A stretch of DNA of 64,000 bases from Bryopsis sp. KO-2023 (Eukaryota > Chlorophyta > Ulvophyceae > Bryopsidales > Bryopsidaceae), in contig BSYQ01000010.1 in assembly GCA_030272585.1 (NCBI GenBank), forward strand, positions 4,402,001 to 4,466,000. The letters are read 5' to 3'. The notes under the pieces are model-generated. The model saw only the letters and a list, made by a program, of their open reading frames with translations. It did not search any database and was not told the origin of the DNA. How positions within the stretch are numbered: the stretch's first letter is position 1; every line of letters begins with the position of its first letter. The translations under genes were made by a program, and so were the position numbers. Below are positions 22,066 to 35,600 of the stretch, one piece after another.

Positions 22066-25000
22066 TCAAAAAATGACATGAACCGTCGATCTTAAACCCT
22101 CAGCATTGGGGACTTTGAACGTTAAAGCCCCAGTTCCTTCCTTATATGAGTAAACAATACTCTGAGAACCAATCCAGACATCCTTGGGCTCCATACTCGC
22201 ATAGCACAGCATTTCCCCAGAGCCGTGCAGCTCGGTGATGAACACAATGCACCCCCCCTTCAAGCTATGCACCCCCAACCCAGACTCTTTCCAGTCGCCT
22301 TCCAGTTGCTTGACCTCGATGCCGGTGGGTTTCTCTTCGGCCTCGCACGATTTTACCGCTGCCGATCCGTTCATCATGTTGGACAGCCCCATCGGTCCAA
22401 AAAGAACATCCCCCTTTTTCAACACAGGCGAAAACGAAACCATCTCGCTCTTTTGACTCTCCAGGTTGACCGAAAGACACAGGTCCTCATTGCCCACGAA
22501 CAGCTCTTTCCCTTCGTACATGTAGGCAAGATACTGGCCGGAAAAGTCTTTCAGCTCCCTTGCCATGGGGATGAGGTTCTCGACATCACGGGGGGAAACT
22601 CGGGACTCCAGCCGTGGAGGCGATTTGTTGTGAGTGTAGAACTCCCGAATGGTTCGGTCCCAGGAGGAGCCTTGGACATTGAACATTCCCACAATGCCAG
22701 AGTACAAGTTGATGTTCCAAACCTGCAACATTACATCCGTATCCTTGATCAGAAGGAACCTCAAAAATTATACATATGCAACATGAGGTATACAGCTGGG
22801 GACCATCGAGATAACCCCTAGTTCATATCTGCGACACAGTCAAATTCGACAGAGATGGGAAAAGTCCAGACATCACCGGTTTTCTGGTTTTCAGCCTCAA
22901 ATGTAGCATATTGCCTAAAGAACAAGAGGAGACCCAATGGAATAATGCTCACCTTCAGCAGTGTTTTTCCATCTTTCAGCACATTTCTGAACAGACAGTC
23001 TCTGGTTGGTCTGCCAGGGAGCTGGGCTCTGAGGACGGAGCCGTCAGACAGGACCAGCTCTTTCAGCAAATCAAAATCATGATTCCCGGGCCTGTCGCTG
23101 ACATACACTGCCCCTCCAGAAATTGCACGGGCCATTCCATGCAGCCTGGCTGCGGGATGGATGCTCTGGAACATATCCCAATCGGGCATCACCAGGGGTC
23201 CCAGGAACAGCGAATTGAACGCCGAGTTTGCGATGTGGGGTGTCGTGGAGTTGGGGTCACGAGGGTAGAAATCGTCCGAGGCTCTAGCAATGACCGTGTC
23301 CACCATTCTACCAACCACCAATAAAAAAATCAATTGTCACCACAAGGCACCCAATTGATTGGACCCACTTTTACAAATTGTGGCAGATTTTTCAAAACAC
23401 CCTGATATGAGATGCACATCTCCCTCTCTTAACTCGGTCATTTTTCAAGGATGGAGCGTCGGGTGGATTACCTGTAGATGTTTTCGGTTGAATGGCACAT
23501 GCAGTTGATCACATGGTTGCCTGGGAAGTGCTTCTTAGTGGATTTCTCCAAGGCATTGTGCATTCGCCGAGCGATCTCGGAGCCACCCCCCAAAACGCTA
23601 CCGATCAAACCGACACCAGCCTGGCAATCCACTTTCACACCAGTGACACCTGGCCGAAGCAAACATATATATCAGCTCAGATTCAGAAACATATATATCA
23701 GCTCATTTCCGACTATTCACTAAGAAAAAGAAGGTGTACAGATGGATAACCCTCACCACAACCTATCCTTCAGCCTTCCAATATATATTTTTGGACCCTT
23801 TCCCTCCAGAAAGGGTCCCAGAATATTAATAACAGAATATATATGGGTTTTTTCCCACCCCCTCTTTTCCAGGTGGCTTACCTGCAGACATAAGGTACTC
23901 ATGCATATCGACGTACAAGTCTTCGACCGAGTCAGTCACACCCATTCCACACAGCACCGCTGGATTCCAAGCCAGAGAAGGCTCAATCTCCAACACTCCA
24001 CGGGTAGGCTTCGCATAAACGATCCTAGAATTGTATTTGGCCACACCCGGCTCTTCAGGCATGACTCCACTCCAGTAAGCAGGCAAACCGTGCCAACAAT
24101 ATATGTACTGCACTCCGAATTCCTGCTTCAAGTAGGAAATGACGTCCGAAAGGTTTTCTTCTTCGTTATGCCAGGCCAGACTGGATCCAGCGAACGGAGA
24201 GGAGAACTTGCCATTGGCTTTCACATCAACCAATCGGCGGCTGAAGTCTCCAGCAGTCGCGTAAAAATGAAGCATCAAATTCCGGAGGGGACCTGGAGAA
24301 CGAAGGATCTCAGCCTGTCAGCATGTTGAAGCCAACAACCATGGGATATACTGATTAAGTCAGGTTTCAGCAACCCTTTTTTTTGTGGGTGGACCAAATA
24401 TATGTCATCCACAGAACAGTTGCAAATATTGTGAAGGCCCTTCTGCTGGAGTGATATTCTCAGATGGGGGTGGGGGGTAGGAAAGAGTTTGCCACAGGGG
24501 TATGAAGGGTTTTTTGAACTGGAAGATGAAGACCCCGAAAAGTGGGTTTCTACTTTTTTTTTTCATTACCCTTTGCGAGGGCTGTGAAGAGCCTGACCCG
24601 AGCTGATCCTGGAGGGGCTTTATCAACCATTCGCTGATACAACAGCACCAAGAAGCCTTCGACAAGACCCCACATCCAACCAGTCATTTGTCTGAAGCAT
24701 CCCACTGGAGCATCGGGTTTGCCCTACAAAAAAAGGTTGTTTTTTTAAGCAAACTTTAAGAGAGAAGGATAGAAAGGGATGTCAAATATTGATTCCGAGA
24801 ACAAAATTACATGCACCCATTTCACATACATAACCAATGTCCGATGGGAATGGGTTGCATGCTTCCAAAGGAGGACCTAAAACTTATCCCAAAACTCATT
24901 GAAGGACCTACATCTGAAGAGGAGCTCTCAATCTCAAGCTTGTTGGATTCAGCAGGGGTCACCTCCGTCGTCGAAGCGACCAGCTGCGGACTTGTCAGGG

Positions 25001-26803
25001 GCTCTGCACCCAGTTCTTCTGTGTCCAAAAAAGGAACTGCTTCAGGAGATGTCTCCTTTGTGGGGTTTTCACTCACAGCTTCAGTCTTTGGGACAGGCTT
25101 TCGGTGAGAAGGATCATGGTCCGTTTTCTGGAAATCATGAGGTGAAAAAACCCACACAGTTTGCTTATCAAACCCACACACACATGAAAGTCTCCTTCAC
25201 CATGAGATTATAATGAATTGTCCAAAAAGAGGAGGTTCATTTCATCGGACAATGACTCACCTGCCACCCATCGTCAATGATCAGCCATCGAGGAGGGGTA
25301 TCCCCATCGCACAAGCTCTTGACTCCAGTGGCAACCCCTTTGGCTGATACAGAGCTGTAGAACGCATCCCAAGTGCACCAGCCAAAAACATCGAGCGATT
25401 TCGGCAGCTCTTTTTCCCACCGAGGCTTGGCACCGCCCGAAATCCTTCCGGCCTTGGCCACACCTCGTTCGATCAGAGTGAATGGATCCCAGCCAGCCGC
25501 CATGTATAACCCACCTGAGAAGCGTGAAACAGAAGAATCCATCAGGATAGGGACTGAAAAATTGCGATGCCTTCAGAATTCACCTTCTCAATTTAAAGAG
25601 CTTGCTATTATTTTAGGAATCACAATGCACTTTCCAAGACAGTAACAAAAAACAAGCAGCAGATTGATGGACCCTGAAAAAAAGATTACCAGGCAAATAT
25701 CGATATGCAATATTTAGCTTAAACTTACTGTTCCAGGAGCCCCCAACGACATCATCACATCCACTCTCCATTGTTAGGACGACGTCCTGTTGCCCAAGGT
25801 GCCGACACCTACAATAAACAATTAACTTGGCTGATTGGTCTCCTTTCTTTGCGAAATGTGATTTCAATACCAATAGAGGAAAATGATAAATGGTCAATGT
25901 CAGCTAGCGCATTCAATGGATCATCTGGCAGGGAAAGACGTGGGCTCAGAACTTGCTTGCGTCACAATACATTCAGAAAAATGAGTGAACCAGATCATCA
26001 TTGCCTCACCATCCATGCAACCGACTGCCAGATGTATGGATGATAGACAAGGCGACCCATTTTTTTTCGTTGTTTTCTTTTTTTCAAGGGAGGGGAGGAA
26101 ACAAATTCAAAGACACTGGATAATCTTGGGGTGTTTTTTTCCACTCAAAAAATATTTCCAAAAAGCAGAGCAAAACCAAGTAAGGAATGGCCCTCAAAGA
26201 CTCACTTTGGAGGTCGAAGTGTGGCTCTGAAGGAGTGGGCATCGATGAGGGGGAGCAAAATAGCATATGGACCTCCTTCCTTCAGCTCCAACAGCAAAAA
26301 CTGTGTTTCGGGGGAAAGCTGGTGCACTTGCGTGCCCCACTCTGGCGTCATCCACCACAGTTTGCACCTTGCGCATGCCAGAAACCGCTCGAAACGCAGC
26401 TGAGCATCCACAGAGGTTTCCCTTTCAGCAAGGTGTTCTTCTGGACCTATGAAATGTCTGTGCCCACGTTCGTTTCTTTTCGACGCACGGTGACAGGTTG
26501 ATTGCGCCCCCGGTCTATTGCTCTATCTTACCCCATCCTACAGAATTCGAAAACCAACCTGTCCCAAATTGATGTCTTCAGTGTGTGTCTTTCCATTTTT
26601 CGCTTGAAAGCCCAGAACCAGGTCCCCGTCCGACGACTCGCTTTCGTTCACGAAAGCAGCATCTGTGATGTTGTCCACCAGCGACAAGCCCAACCCAGTG
26701 ACAATCCTCCCGTCTTTCAGAGAAACTGGAATCATATCGTCAGACGGCTTTCGAGGAGTTATCGACCGCACTTCTCCCTCACGAATTCGCAGGCTTCTGC
26801 CAC
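22066..26803 (-). CDS. Raffinose synthase / SIP family GH36 galactosyltransferase-like
   Basis: Exons on the minus strand: 26803-26555, 26446-26206, 25808-25729, 25514-25261, 25127-24912, 24723-24570, 24292-23882, 23649-23472, 23307-22953 and 22722-22066. Phases agree throughout (about 932 codons from the first exon listed). Family landmarks: [68 protein letters not shown] with the nucleophile Asp, [11 protein letters not shown] with the acid/base Asp, [14 protein letters not shown] and [11 protein letters not shown]. These enzymes move galactose from galactinol to sucrose or act as alkaline alpha-galactosidases. Exon 25127-24912 inserts an acidic Ser/Thr/Pro-rich linker not typical of the family. 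The 5' end is unresolved. Candidate upstream exons (27731-27631 from an ATG, then about 27349 to 27065) encode an Arg/Ser-rich, plastid-transit-like sequence, but their junction to 26803 could not be closed. Confidence 0.85.
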
Positions 26804-27064
26804 CTGCGAAGGAACACAATTGTCATCACAGGTGGACAGTTTTCTCAGGAACGTCCAGAGCGACACATCCATCCCCAGCTCGAGCTTGGGGGTCAATTGG
26901 ACCGTACAAGCCTTTTTCTTTCGCTCGTCTATGTCTCGACAAGCAGAGTCTGCGCGAAAGGGCAACAGCAGCGCGCTAAACTACAAGCACTGGGAGTTTC
27001 ATTGCGCTCGCTTCAGCCCTCGTACGATCAATGCAGATCGTGACGATGCGATGCCATTACCCCC

Positions 27065-27731
27065 TTGATCCCCAAACAGTTTCTTTCCCTTTTTCTCTGT
27101 TGGAAAAATGCCCTGGACCTGAATTCTTGTGGAAGTTGTTCTGACGAGTCGTCAGAATCTACGGATTCATGGAGTGTTTCCTGGATTGTTGAGTGTACAT
27201 TTCCAGTTTCTGGTTTTTCAATGTCACCATTTCTCACTTTGTGTTGAAACCCACCTGTTTTCTTCTTATAGTCTGTGCGAGCAGCACAGCAACGAAGCTC
27301 TGCTCCGAAACCCCTTCCGAATCTACACCCACGTCGAGGCCTTCGCGAACTGTACGGCAACGAAACAGAACAGAGGTCAGCGCACGAACGAAGTCGTGAA
27401 CGCGAAACGGATGCCCCACACGCTCAAAACTCGTGCGATGAGGCGCAGCGAACGCGCGCGTTCGTTCACTGATGAGAAAGCGAGCCCCACGAGAACACAT
27501 CTGTTGTTGGAAAATAGGTGCCAGGTGCGCGACACCTCTACAACGCGCGCGTCTTGACGCCGCAAACCATCATCCGCAAAAGTAGGCATAAGAATGTGGC
27601 AAATGCTGCGAATATATATATATGCGTTACCTGCGGAAACTTGGAGTGATGGACTTCCTCCCTGAGCTTAATTTCACGAACTTGTGGTGCCTCGCAAACG
27701 TTCGGTTGCCAAGAACAATAGCCCCAGTCAT
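27065..27731 (-). CDS. Candidate 5' exons with transit-peptide-like sequence
   Basis: An ATG at 27731 opens MTGAIVLGNRTFARHHKF and runs to a good donor at 27631. A phase-compatible acceptor (GCCGTACAG) leads into an Arg-rich stretch (RRPRRGCRFGRGFGAELRCC) that looks like a plastid targeting peptide and its cleavage region, continuing into an acidic Ser-rich segment. It may be the start of the raffinose-synthase-like gene just downstream, or a separate short gene. The strand and frame choice rest only on splice signals and composition. The DNA around 27400-27560 is unusually CpG-rich. Confidence 0.35.
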
Positions 27732-28737
27732 ATTTTGCGGAGGCCCCGCCGCTGCTCAAGTGGTCCTGGGACGAGCCTTCCGATATCGCGTCCAAAATCG
27801 GGATGTTCCCCCGCGCAAGATATCGGAACCAAAATCGAATTGATAAAAAAGAATTGTGGAGGCAGAATCTGGCAACGAAACAAGTGGGTCTGCGGAGAGC
27901 ATGCCCAGACACAAGGGACGGTGTCGGGGAACGACGTGTTTCCTGGATCATGCTGACGTCATGGAGACTTGGACACGTGGGAGTTAGATCTTTTTTTTTC
28001 ACAGAATTGCGATCTTCATGGCAGAATGGTGATCCAGCCAGTTGGTTTGCTTGATGGAAAGGACCATCAAAATGATGAAGAAATCTGATGCGGTGAAAAT
28101 TTTGTAGCTGTGCATCAGGCTGACAAACAGCCGATCGAAACTTATTTTCACCCATCACTGCAATGTTTAAAAGGAGCAATGCAGACCCCAAACAATGAGG
28201 CTCCGATGCTCTTGAAAAGTTGATTTTCAGCCTCACAGTGCTCAAAAAAGCAAGTGGGAGGTGCAGGGGATCGATATCATGAACGCTTCTAATGTTCATT
28301 CCCAGCAATCCGCACAAAATTCCCAACACTCCCGGAGGCAGCATCAATTCTGAAGAGATCATTCAGGTCCACTCAATATGCTTTGTTTTGGGTCGACAGC
28401 AGACAATGGAAATCGTGTCTTTCCCTCAAGCATGGCAAATACCTCTACACACAATGACAGTGTGACTACAAATATGCGTGTTGAAAAAGGAGAAAAACAA
28501 AACATAACAGAGGATTGCCTTCAACCATGCCTTTGTCTAATCGAGAACTCATATCATTGCATTCCATCAAATTGTACCAATACCCAATATCGCTCAGAAG
28601 AAAAAGCATAAATTACTTTTCACAGTGCTGCTCAGTTGCTGGGAAACCAGAACAGATAACCAATTTTATAGAGAAGCACAAAATCCTACAAACCCATCAT
28701 GGGAATCCTTGCCAAGAAGCCCCCTAAATCGGTCAGG

Positions 28738-29417
28738 CTACTGGGGCGGCGATGACGGTGGTTTCTCTGGAAGTTTCTTTGCCTCCTTTTTAGCGGCCCT
28801 TAGAAATAACACAAAATCTGGAAGGCTGAAGCCGCAAACTGATCTTGTCTTTGGACAAAACTTCCATTTTACAATTCTTCCCCCCCCCCCCCCAGGGTGT
28901 TTCCATCATGTTTAGAGGTCAAAGTTTTTGAAACAGAGCCACATTTGCGGGGAATTCTTATTTAAAGATGATGTTTGTTTCAAAGGTTGAACTCAATAAA
29001 CAATGCAGCTGGCTTGGGTAGCCCATGATTGAGCGAACAGCAAAATATGACACTGAATTGTCCACTGAATTCATCAGATGCAGAACTTTGATCAAATAAA
29101 GAAACTGATGGCAGTAAAGCAAAACCTCTGGAAGACAAGAAATATCAAGCACATATCTCACTCTTTTGCCTCCATAGCACCCTCTTCCCACCACCCTTTC
29201 ATATGCTGGACGTTTCGCCGCAGTATATGAAGCCCTGGCCGAACGTCGGCCTTCATCATATACACGACACCAGATATTGCAGCTGCAAAAAAGCCACACA
29301 CAACATATTCTTATCGAGAAATATCATCAGTACTTTCAAACAGGGATTTCGCAAATGCAGGTCTGCGGTATCTTCCCTTCCATCACCTGCGGTCAGCAGG
29401 AAATTCGTCCAAGCCAT
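28738..29417 (-). CDS. 70-residue single-pass membrane microprotein
   Basis: Three short exons on the minus strand (29417-29387, 29282-29162, 28798-28738) with GT-AG junctions and matching phases give 71 codons. The protein has an N-terminal hydrophobic segment (FLLTAAAISGVVYMM), a conserved-looking basic/amphipathic stretch (KADVRPGLHILRRNVQHMK), WWEEG, and a Lys/Ala/Glu then Pro/Ser-rich tail ending SPPQ. The layout is like small organelle inner-membrane accessory proteins of plants, but I do not recognise the family. Its ATG lies 255 bp from the divergent SDHB start, so the two probably share a promoter, in line with a mitochondrial role. Exons of 31, 121 and 61 bases make it invisible to ORF length filters. 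Confidence 0.7.
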
Positions 29418-29672
29418 GTTTTTTGCTGCAAATATAGCCCTGGAACGATGCGTTAAATGTAGAGCATTCACTTTCACATGGGTTGCTGAGGATTTACAGA
29501 AATCCTCGTCAGACGACAAATTACGAATCCACACTTTCAGAAAACGTGGGTTGGTACAAGCGCGGGACTGCGACGAGGAAAATCGGAAAGGGCAGAACGC
29601 CGTATTGTGAGTTTGTCCGATATTCGAGGAGGAGCGGAGGGAAAACGATCAATAACGATATAACGGGGGAAA
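29418..29672. promoter_or_regulatory. Putative bidirectional promoter, SDHB and microprotein
   Basis: Only 255 bp separate the two divergent start codons, so both 5' leaders and core promoters must lie here. I see no convincing TATA box, as often in housekeeping bidirectional promoters. Confidence 0.5.
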
Positions 29673-31736
29673 ATGTTGAGCGGGCTGTTTCGCGGATCAG
29701 CTTTGGGACGAGGAGTGCAGAAACTCCCTTCCATTTTGGGATCGGAAGGCCCAGCTAGGGTTTTTGCAACCGGCGTCCCCGTCGCTCAAGCAGCAGCAGC
29801 CACTGCAACCGGAAACAAGCCGTCTCTGTTGAAAGAGTTCCTCGTCTATCGATGGGATCCCGATACGCCCGACAAACCCGCTTACAAATCGTACAAGGTG
29901 GACATAAACAAGTGGGTTCAATCTCTTTTCTGAGGAGTTTTATGCTATGGTGGAGTAAAGGACCGTATTGTCGCTTCTTCTGCCTGCAAATTCGCGACTC
30001 ACAATTTGCCCAGTCTGACTTGTGCCTTATTGGTGTTCAGCTGTGGGCCTATGATGCTTGACGTTCTGTTGAAGATCAAGGACGAGCAGGATCAGTCGCT
30101 AGTCTTGAGGAGATCCTGCAGGTCAGTGGATTCCACAGTCGAAAGAATACTCTGTATCCACTTCATGAATGGATATTGAGCTTTTCTTTCAACCTTTCAG
30201 TAACTTATTGCTGGGAGACTCTCTGCTTGAGAAATAAACATAAAGTCCTGCTCAGTAATTTTCCTCTTTCTGACCACATTGTAAACCTTGCTGCCACGAA
30301 TTGGCTGAATGACGAGTGTTTTTTTCCCACAGGGAGGGCATCTGTGGATCTTGTGCAATGAACATCGACGGGACGAACGCTCTGGCTTGCCTGTGCGAGG
30401 TGGATCGCAATCCAAGCAAGGCCACGAAAGTGGCTCCTTTGCCACACATGTTCGTGGTCAAGGACCTCGTGGTGGACATGAGCAACTTCTACTCACAGTA
30501 CAAATCCATCAAGCCATACCTACAGAAAAAGAGCATGGACAGGTAAACCCCACCTGCCCTGCTTCACCTGGAAAAGGACTGACATATGAATAGGTGCCGA
30601 ATCTGATCTCTGCCCGGAAAAACTTAGAATAAGAAGTTTCAGATGTTTTGGGTGTTTTTTTTGGGGGGGCGGTTCGACGGGTTGATGGGGACTTTGAACA
30701 ATTGGTTGAATAAGAACCACCCATAACATCGTTGAGATACTGGAGGCATATATTGTGAAACATTTTTTTCCTGTGGATGCACCCTTGGTATTGGCACGAT
30801 TTCCATACGTGAATTGCCTGATGTTGTGGATGGATTGCAGTCCGACAGAGCTGGTGTTGTATTCGCTGACTGTCTTTCTGGAGCAGTAAAGATAGGTGTG
30901 TTGGTATTTTGCAGTGGTGGCAAAGAATGGGCCCAGACTCAGGAAGAACGCAAGAAACTCGACGGTCTGTACGAATGCATCCTGTGCGCATGCTGCAGTA
31001 CCAGTTGCCCAAGCTACTGGTGGAATTCTGACAAGTACTTGGGGCCAGCCACCCTTCTGCAAGCATACAGGTTGGGAGAGGAACGACTCACTCGTTGCTG
31101 CGAGAATAATGTCCGATTGGCTGTAGTCAGTGGGGAAATGATGGAAAATATGGCTGTATCAACAGAGAAACAATATTGAGCGATAAATGACACTTGCAAG
31201 ACTGGCTCTGTGTTATTTATGGACTATTCTGTAGAGGAGACCAAGGAAAATACACTGATATTCAATTGATGATTATGCATGTGTGTACAGGTGGGTCGTG
31301 GACAGCCGGGATGACTATACCACAGATAGGCTGAAATATCTGGAAGACCCTTTCCGTATGTACCGTTGCAAGACCATCATGAATTGTGCTCAAGTCTGTC
31401 CAAAGGTAGGAGTGGGGGGTCATTCCTTCGAACACTGAAATTCACCACTGGCCAAATTAGGATGAGATTGTAACTTGGCACCAGGGTATATTTAATGGAC
31501 TTGTTTTCGAGCAGTTGCAACATCTCTGACCTCTTGCCACTGCGGTGATGATCCCTGATCGTTTTATTATTCTCTTGTTTTTATTTTCATATATTTTAAA
31601 GATGATTTTTTAATGACTATCTTACACAATGCTGTTTTTTGACATATTGCTTTTTTTTTGTTTACTTCAGGGTTTGAATCCTGGAAAGGCTATCGCAAAA
31701 CTGAAACAAATTGTTCACACCGGGAAGGTTGTGTAA
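29673..31736 (+). CDS. SDHB: Succinate dehydrogenase iron-sulfur subunit, mitochondrial
   Basis: Exons 29673-29911, 30041-30121, 30333-30542, 30915-31070, 31291-31405 and 31671-31736 close to 289 codons (288 residues). An N-terminal presequence rich in Arg, Ala and Ser (about 45 residues) precedes the mature protein. All three cluster sites of complex II subunit B are present: the 2Fe-2S ligands in [15 protein letters not shown] and the following Cys, the [12 protein letters not shown] segment, and [15 protein letters not shown] near the C-terminus, which together hold the 4Fe-4S and 3Fe-4S clusters and line the ubiquinone site. The protein passes electrons from the SDHA flavin to ubiquinone in the mitochondrial inner membrane. 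Length and motif order are standard. It is divergently transcribed from the 70-residue membrane microprotein. Confidence 0.97.
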
Positions 31737-32689
31737 AGTGCAAAAAGTCTGAAGGAAAAAAAAAGCATCAAATATCAGGTAATTATGAACATCAAATTCC
31801 CTTCACAATGAATGTCAAGGTATCCGGGACCATCAGGGGGGAAGGGTGTGTTGGGGAAATGAACGGGTGGCTGACTATGTATAAAAAATTTTCGTGGCTT
31901 GTGTGGGACATCTGAAATCGATGTTCTGGCTTGAGTAGTGTATTCGAGTCCTAGGATCTGATGAAATATGAGCGGGCATGTGATCGGATCAGTGTTACTT
32001 CTAGGTGGGATAATGAACGAATTGTAAAGGTTTAAAAATGGCCAGTTGATTTCTATGCTCCGGTAGAGGATTTGGTTGTGAGAGAGTCGGTGGATTTCTG
32101 TGAGGGCACAAAAGAAGGCTCCGCTCGTTACTGTTAACTGAGTATGGCACCACAGCCAGAAGAAATGGGTTGTTTCCTCTCCACTCTTTATTTATTTATT
32201 TCTCTCTCTCTCTTTCTTTCTTTAGTTGGAAGATATCTTCCAACTAAAAGATGCAGCAGGGATAAATGGTGCCAGGTTGTGTCCGGTGCTGAAAGGATTC
32301 CTCAAGTTATCTACAATATAGACAATCTTGGAATTCTACACACTAAGTGAGGAGGAAAGTGCAGGGTCACATGTGCACTGGCCATTTGTCCCTGAGAACA
32401 TTCCACATGAATGAACCAAATCTCCTTCAATGAAAGAATGAGAATGAAAAACCCATCTTCATTATCACTTGCAGACAAACGCTTAGAGCACTTCTCTTTG
32501 CCCCATGAATCGCAAATTGTTTAATGAGAAGAGATCAGAACACACTTAAAAAAGAAAAACAATTCCGACACATACTATTTCTTCTCCTCTAGAAATCCCC
32601 TTTTCCCCAGTACCCCTTCCTAAAAAATTGACCCATGTTCAACGCTGCACGCCCTTCCACCATCCATTTGGAGTATTCTTTCCTTCATA
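31737..32689. other. 3' flank between convergent genes
   Basis: Intergenic space between the SDHB stop and the end of the LAP1-like gene on the other strand. It contains a CT/TTTA microsatellite near 32185-32222. No coding signal supported. Confidence 0.5.
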
Positions 32690-35600
32690 TCATTTGACCG
32701 GATCAACTGGGATGACCCAGGAGAGCCGCCTGCAAAAAATTTCAAATAAGATCTTTTTTTCCCTTTTTCTACGAAAGTCAAAAGTCCATTGAAGATTTTT
32801 CTAGAATTCTCACTTTGGTCAATGGCATCATACCTCTGCCCTCCCCCTTTACACAGTTTGAGCAAATTTCTATGTACAATTAAAATTATTTACACATGCA
32901 CCCTGTGAAGTCGAAAAAGCGTCTATGTCATACTATGCTCTATGGGTGGACTGACCTGCGTAGGGCTCCAGCGTTAATCGCTGGCATATTAGTTTGAGCT
33001 TCGCCTTTGTTCAATAACCTATCCACCTTCGAAAGGCCTTTAACGAGATTATCTTTTGCAACCTTCATGAAATTCTCCAGCGACTTTTCGACAAGAAACA
33101 ACACCAAAGAAAACTAAAATTCAGGCCCAACATCAGGTTAGCATTCAATTCATAATCAACATGGAAGTCCAATGTGTGCCTTCCATAATCAATGGATCAA
33201 CAATCAAATGTACCTTTTCTGCAACCGGCACTGAAACAGCAAGAATAGAAAAGCAAGCAAGGAAAAGCCAAGAGAGGAAGTTTAAGTTTAATCTCAAATA
33301 ATCCTAACCACAAACGGGCCACTGAGCAAGTTGCATGCGCACCATGTTGGCATCTGATTGAGCGACCGTGGACATCAGGTAGAGAGCATTGGTGGAGGGC
33401 ACATGTTTTCCCCAATCGATAAAGCCACCCATTTCAGACAATGCATTTGTGAAAACCTTAGCTGCCCTGGTCGACAAAAGAACAATTAAGCATAAAACAA
33501 GCCGCCACAGAGATGAAAGGTCACTGTTACAGCCCAAACATCATGTCGATGTCGCAAAAATCAATATTTCGCCACGAAAAAATGTTGCGAGTGTAGCTCT
33601 TCTACGGAAGAACTGCTGGAAGAGCATCACCTACAAGGACACTTATATTAAATTTACACATTAAACTGGCGGCTGCTCACTTGTACGGCATTCTGTGGGC
33701 ATCATCGACGATGACCACAGCTTTTTGACAAGGCTTCAGAGCTTGGACGATCCTATGCTGCACTTGCCCATCAAGGTCCTCCCCATCCATAATAGAATGC
33801 TGCCAATAAAACCCACACAAAATCAAACAATTCATTGGTCGAATGCGGGAAGGAACACCACAACTCCACCCTGATGACACATCGCTTAGGTGCAGACAGC
33901 TGTTTTGCACTATTTAACTCAGGGTTCAGCTAATACTATTACCAGGGGAAAAACTCATTTTGCAAAGCATCCTGCACCTCAGCTTACATCTAATCTTAGC
34001 ACACATTTGTTTGCAGTGGCAGCAGCCTGCTCCAACAAGTGGCCCTCCAGTTTATTCATCATATTCCTGCAGTTTTGCTCCACCTTGCATGACAGCAACA
34101 CTCCCGTCCCCTTGAATTTCCACGACAAAAACAAATAAACCATATTTCACAAACCCCTCATGAACACCACCGCTGCCTTCCGAATTCAAAATAACACGGT
34201 TTACTTTTGAAACATAGATTTCCACATCGAAAAACAAACCCTGAGGTGATGCTGGACACCTTAAAAACAGGGAGCTACCATTGCCAACAATCAGTGCACA
34301 CTGAGCACCCAACTCACCCCGCAAACAACAGAGTATTCGAATGCACAGGGGGGTGCTTAGCTCACCACTCGAGGATCCCTAGATTCGGAGTCTTCCACAT
34401 GCATTAAGGCATCTTCCAATTCATTGCTCCATCTCGAGGGCAGATCGTTTTCCAACGCCCAAGTCCTGAGAAAATCCAACGCCAACACTCGATAATCCAC
34501 TTGATTTCTCTCAGCCTTAAAAACATTAAAAAAAAGAAAAAAATCAATCAATCAGGGTCGACAAAAAAAGCCACTCTTGGCTTAAAGGAAAACTCATATG
34601 CAAAACTTCCAATTTAGCAAGGCGGGGAAAAATCAAGCTTCCAACCACTCAAAAAATAAAAGTAAAAGTAAAAATTACTGTTTTCAACTTTAATTTTCCC
34701 CCACCCCTCACATTACATTAAAGACATCAAGAGCGCAACGCACTACGAATTGCTGTCACGCAATTGGTCATCTAGCATGTGGAGCTTGGCACAAGGGTGA
34801 CATAGAAACTGACAGGCATTGAGATTTTTTTTGTAGGGGGGACAGCTTTCGTAATTTCTTAATTTCTCCTTTCAAAGGAAGCATTACCTTGAATTCTGAA
34901 ATCGTCTGTTCAAAACTTGATTTCCAATCGAAGTCTGGGTTTCGGATAACAGCCACCACACCAACCAACAACACAGCCCCAGATATCATCCAAAAAAAGC
35001 ATCCAAAGACCCCCTGACCACCAAAACCCTACATTCAAAAAAATTCGGGATAAAGAATTATAAAACAACCAGGGGTTGGGGGCTTCAGGTTATACATCCA
35101 CCATCACAGGTAAATTTGCAATCCCAGAATTTTACACTTTTTTTTTCTTGAACTTGCAACATCCCTCTTTGCCCTCCCAAGAAACTCAAAGACAAATTGT
35201 TCAGATGTAAACCTTGTCTGCAGTTTGGATTTCCTCTCTTTTTTTCTTTCTCCCCAATTCTGCCGAAAAACTGGCAGGAAACCAGCTTTTCCAGTATTTG
35301 GCCTTACTGTATCCGACGGAGGGTCAGGTGGGGGGGTTACATGTGGGTATGCCACTCTTCCCATTGGCAAAGGAGTCCTATGGGCTTCTTGAACCAGACT
35401 TGTAGTTTTGTCTTTTGCACCCATAGGCTGGGGTGGGTCACTTTTTGAGCCCAGGTGCCTCTCCCTGAAGTCTTTCTGAACCAAACCAGCCACAGAATGG
35501 TCTGAGCAGAGCCGAAACGAAACGAAGCAAGCAGCTTTGAATGCTAGGATCGGATGGAATCGTGTCCATACCACGCTCCTCTCCACGTATTGCTTTCTCG

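Noticed and set aside
22066-22764. ATG at the start of the last raffinose-synthase exon as an independent gene start
   Set aside because: The exon is joined in phase (CTGAAG|GTGAGC to TTGCAG|GTTTGG) to the preceding catalytic exon, and VWNINLYSG follows on as in the family.
22225-22821. 198-codon plus-strand frame
   Set aside because: Antisense shadow of the last exon of the raffinose-synthase-like gene, which has clear family motifs on the minus strand.
27538-28362. 274-codon minus-strand open frame
   Set aside because: No domain or consistent codon use. The only splice-consistent coding signal inside it is in a different frame, starting at the ATG at 27731.
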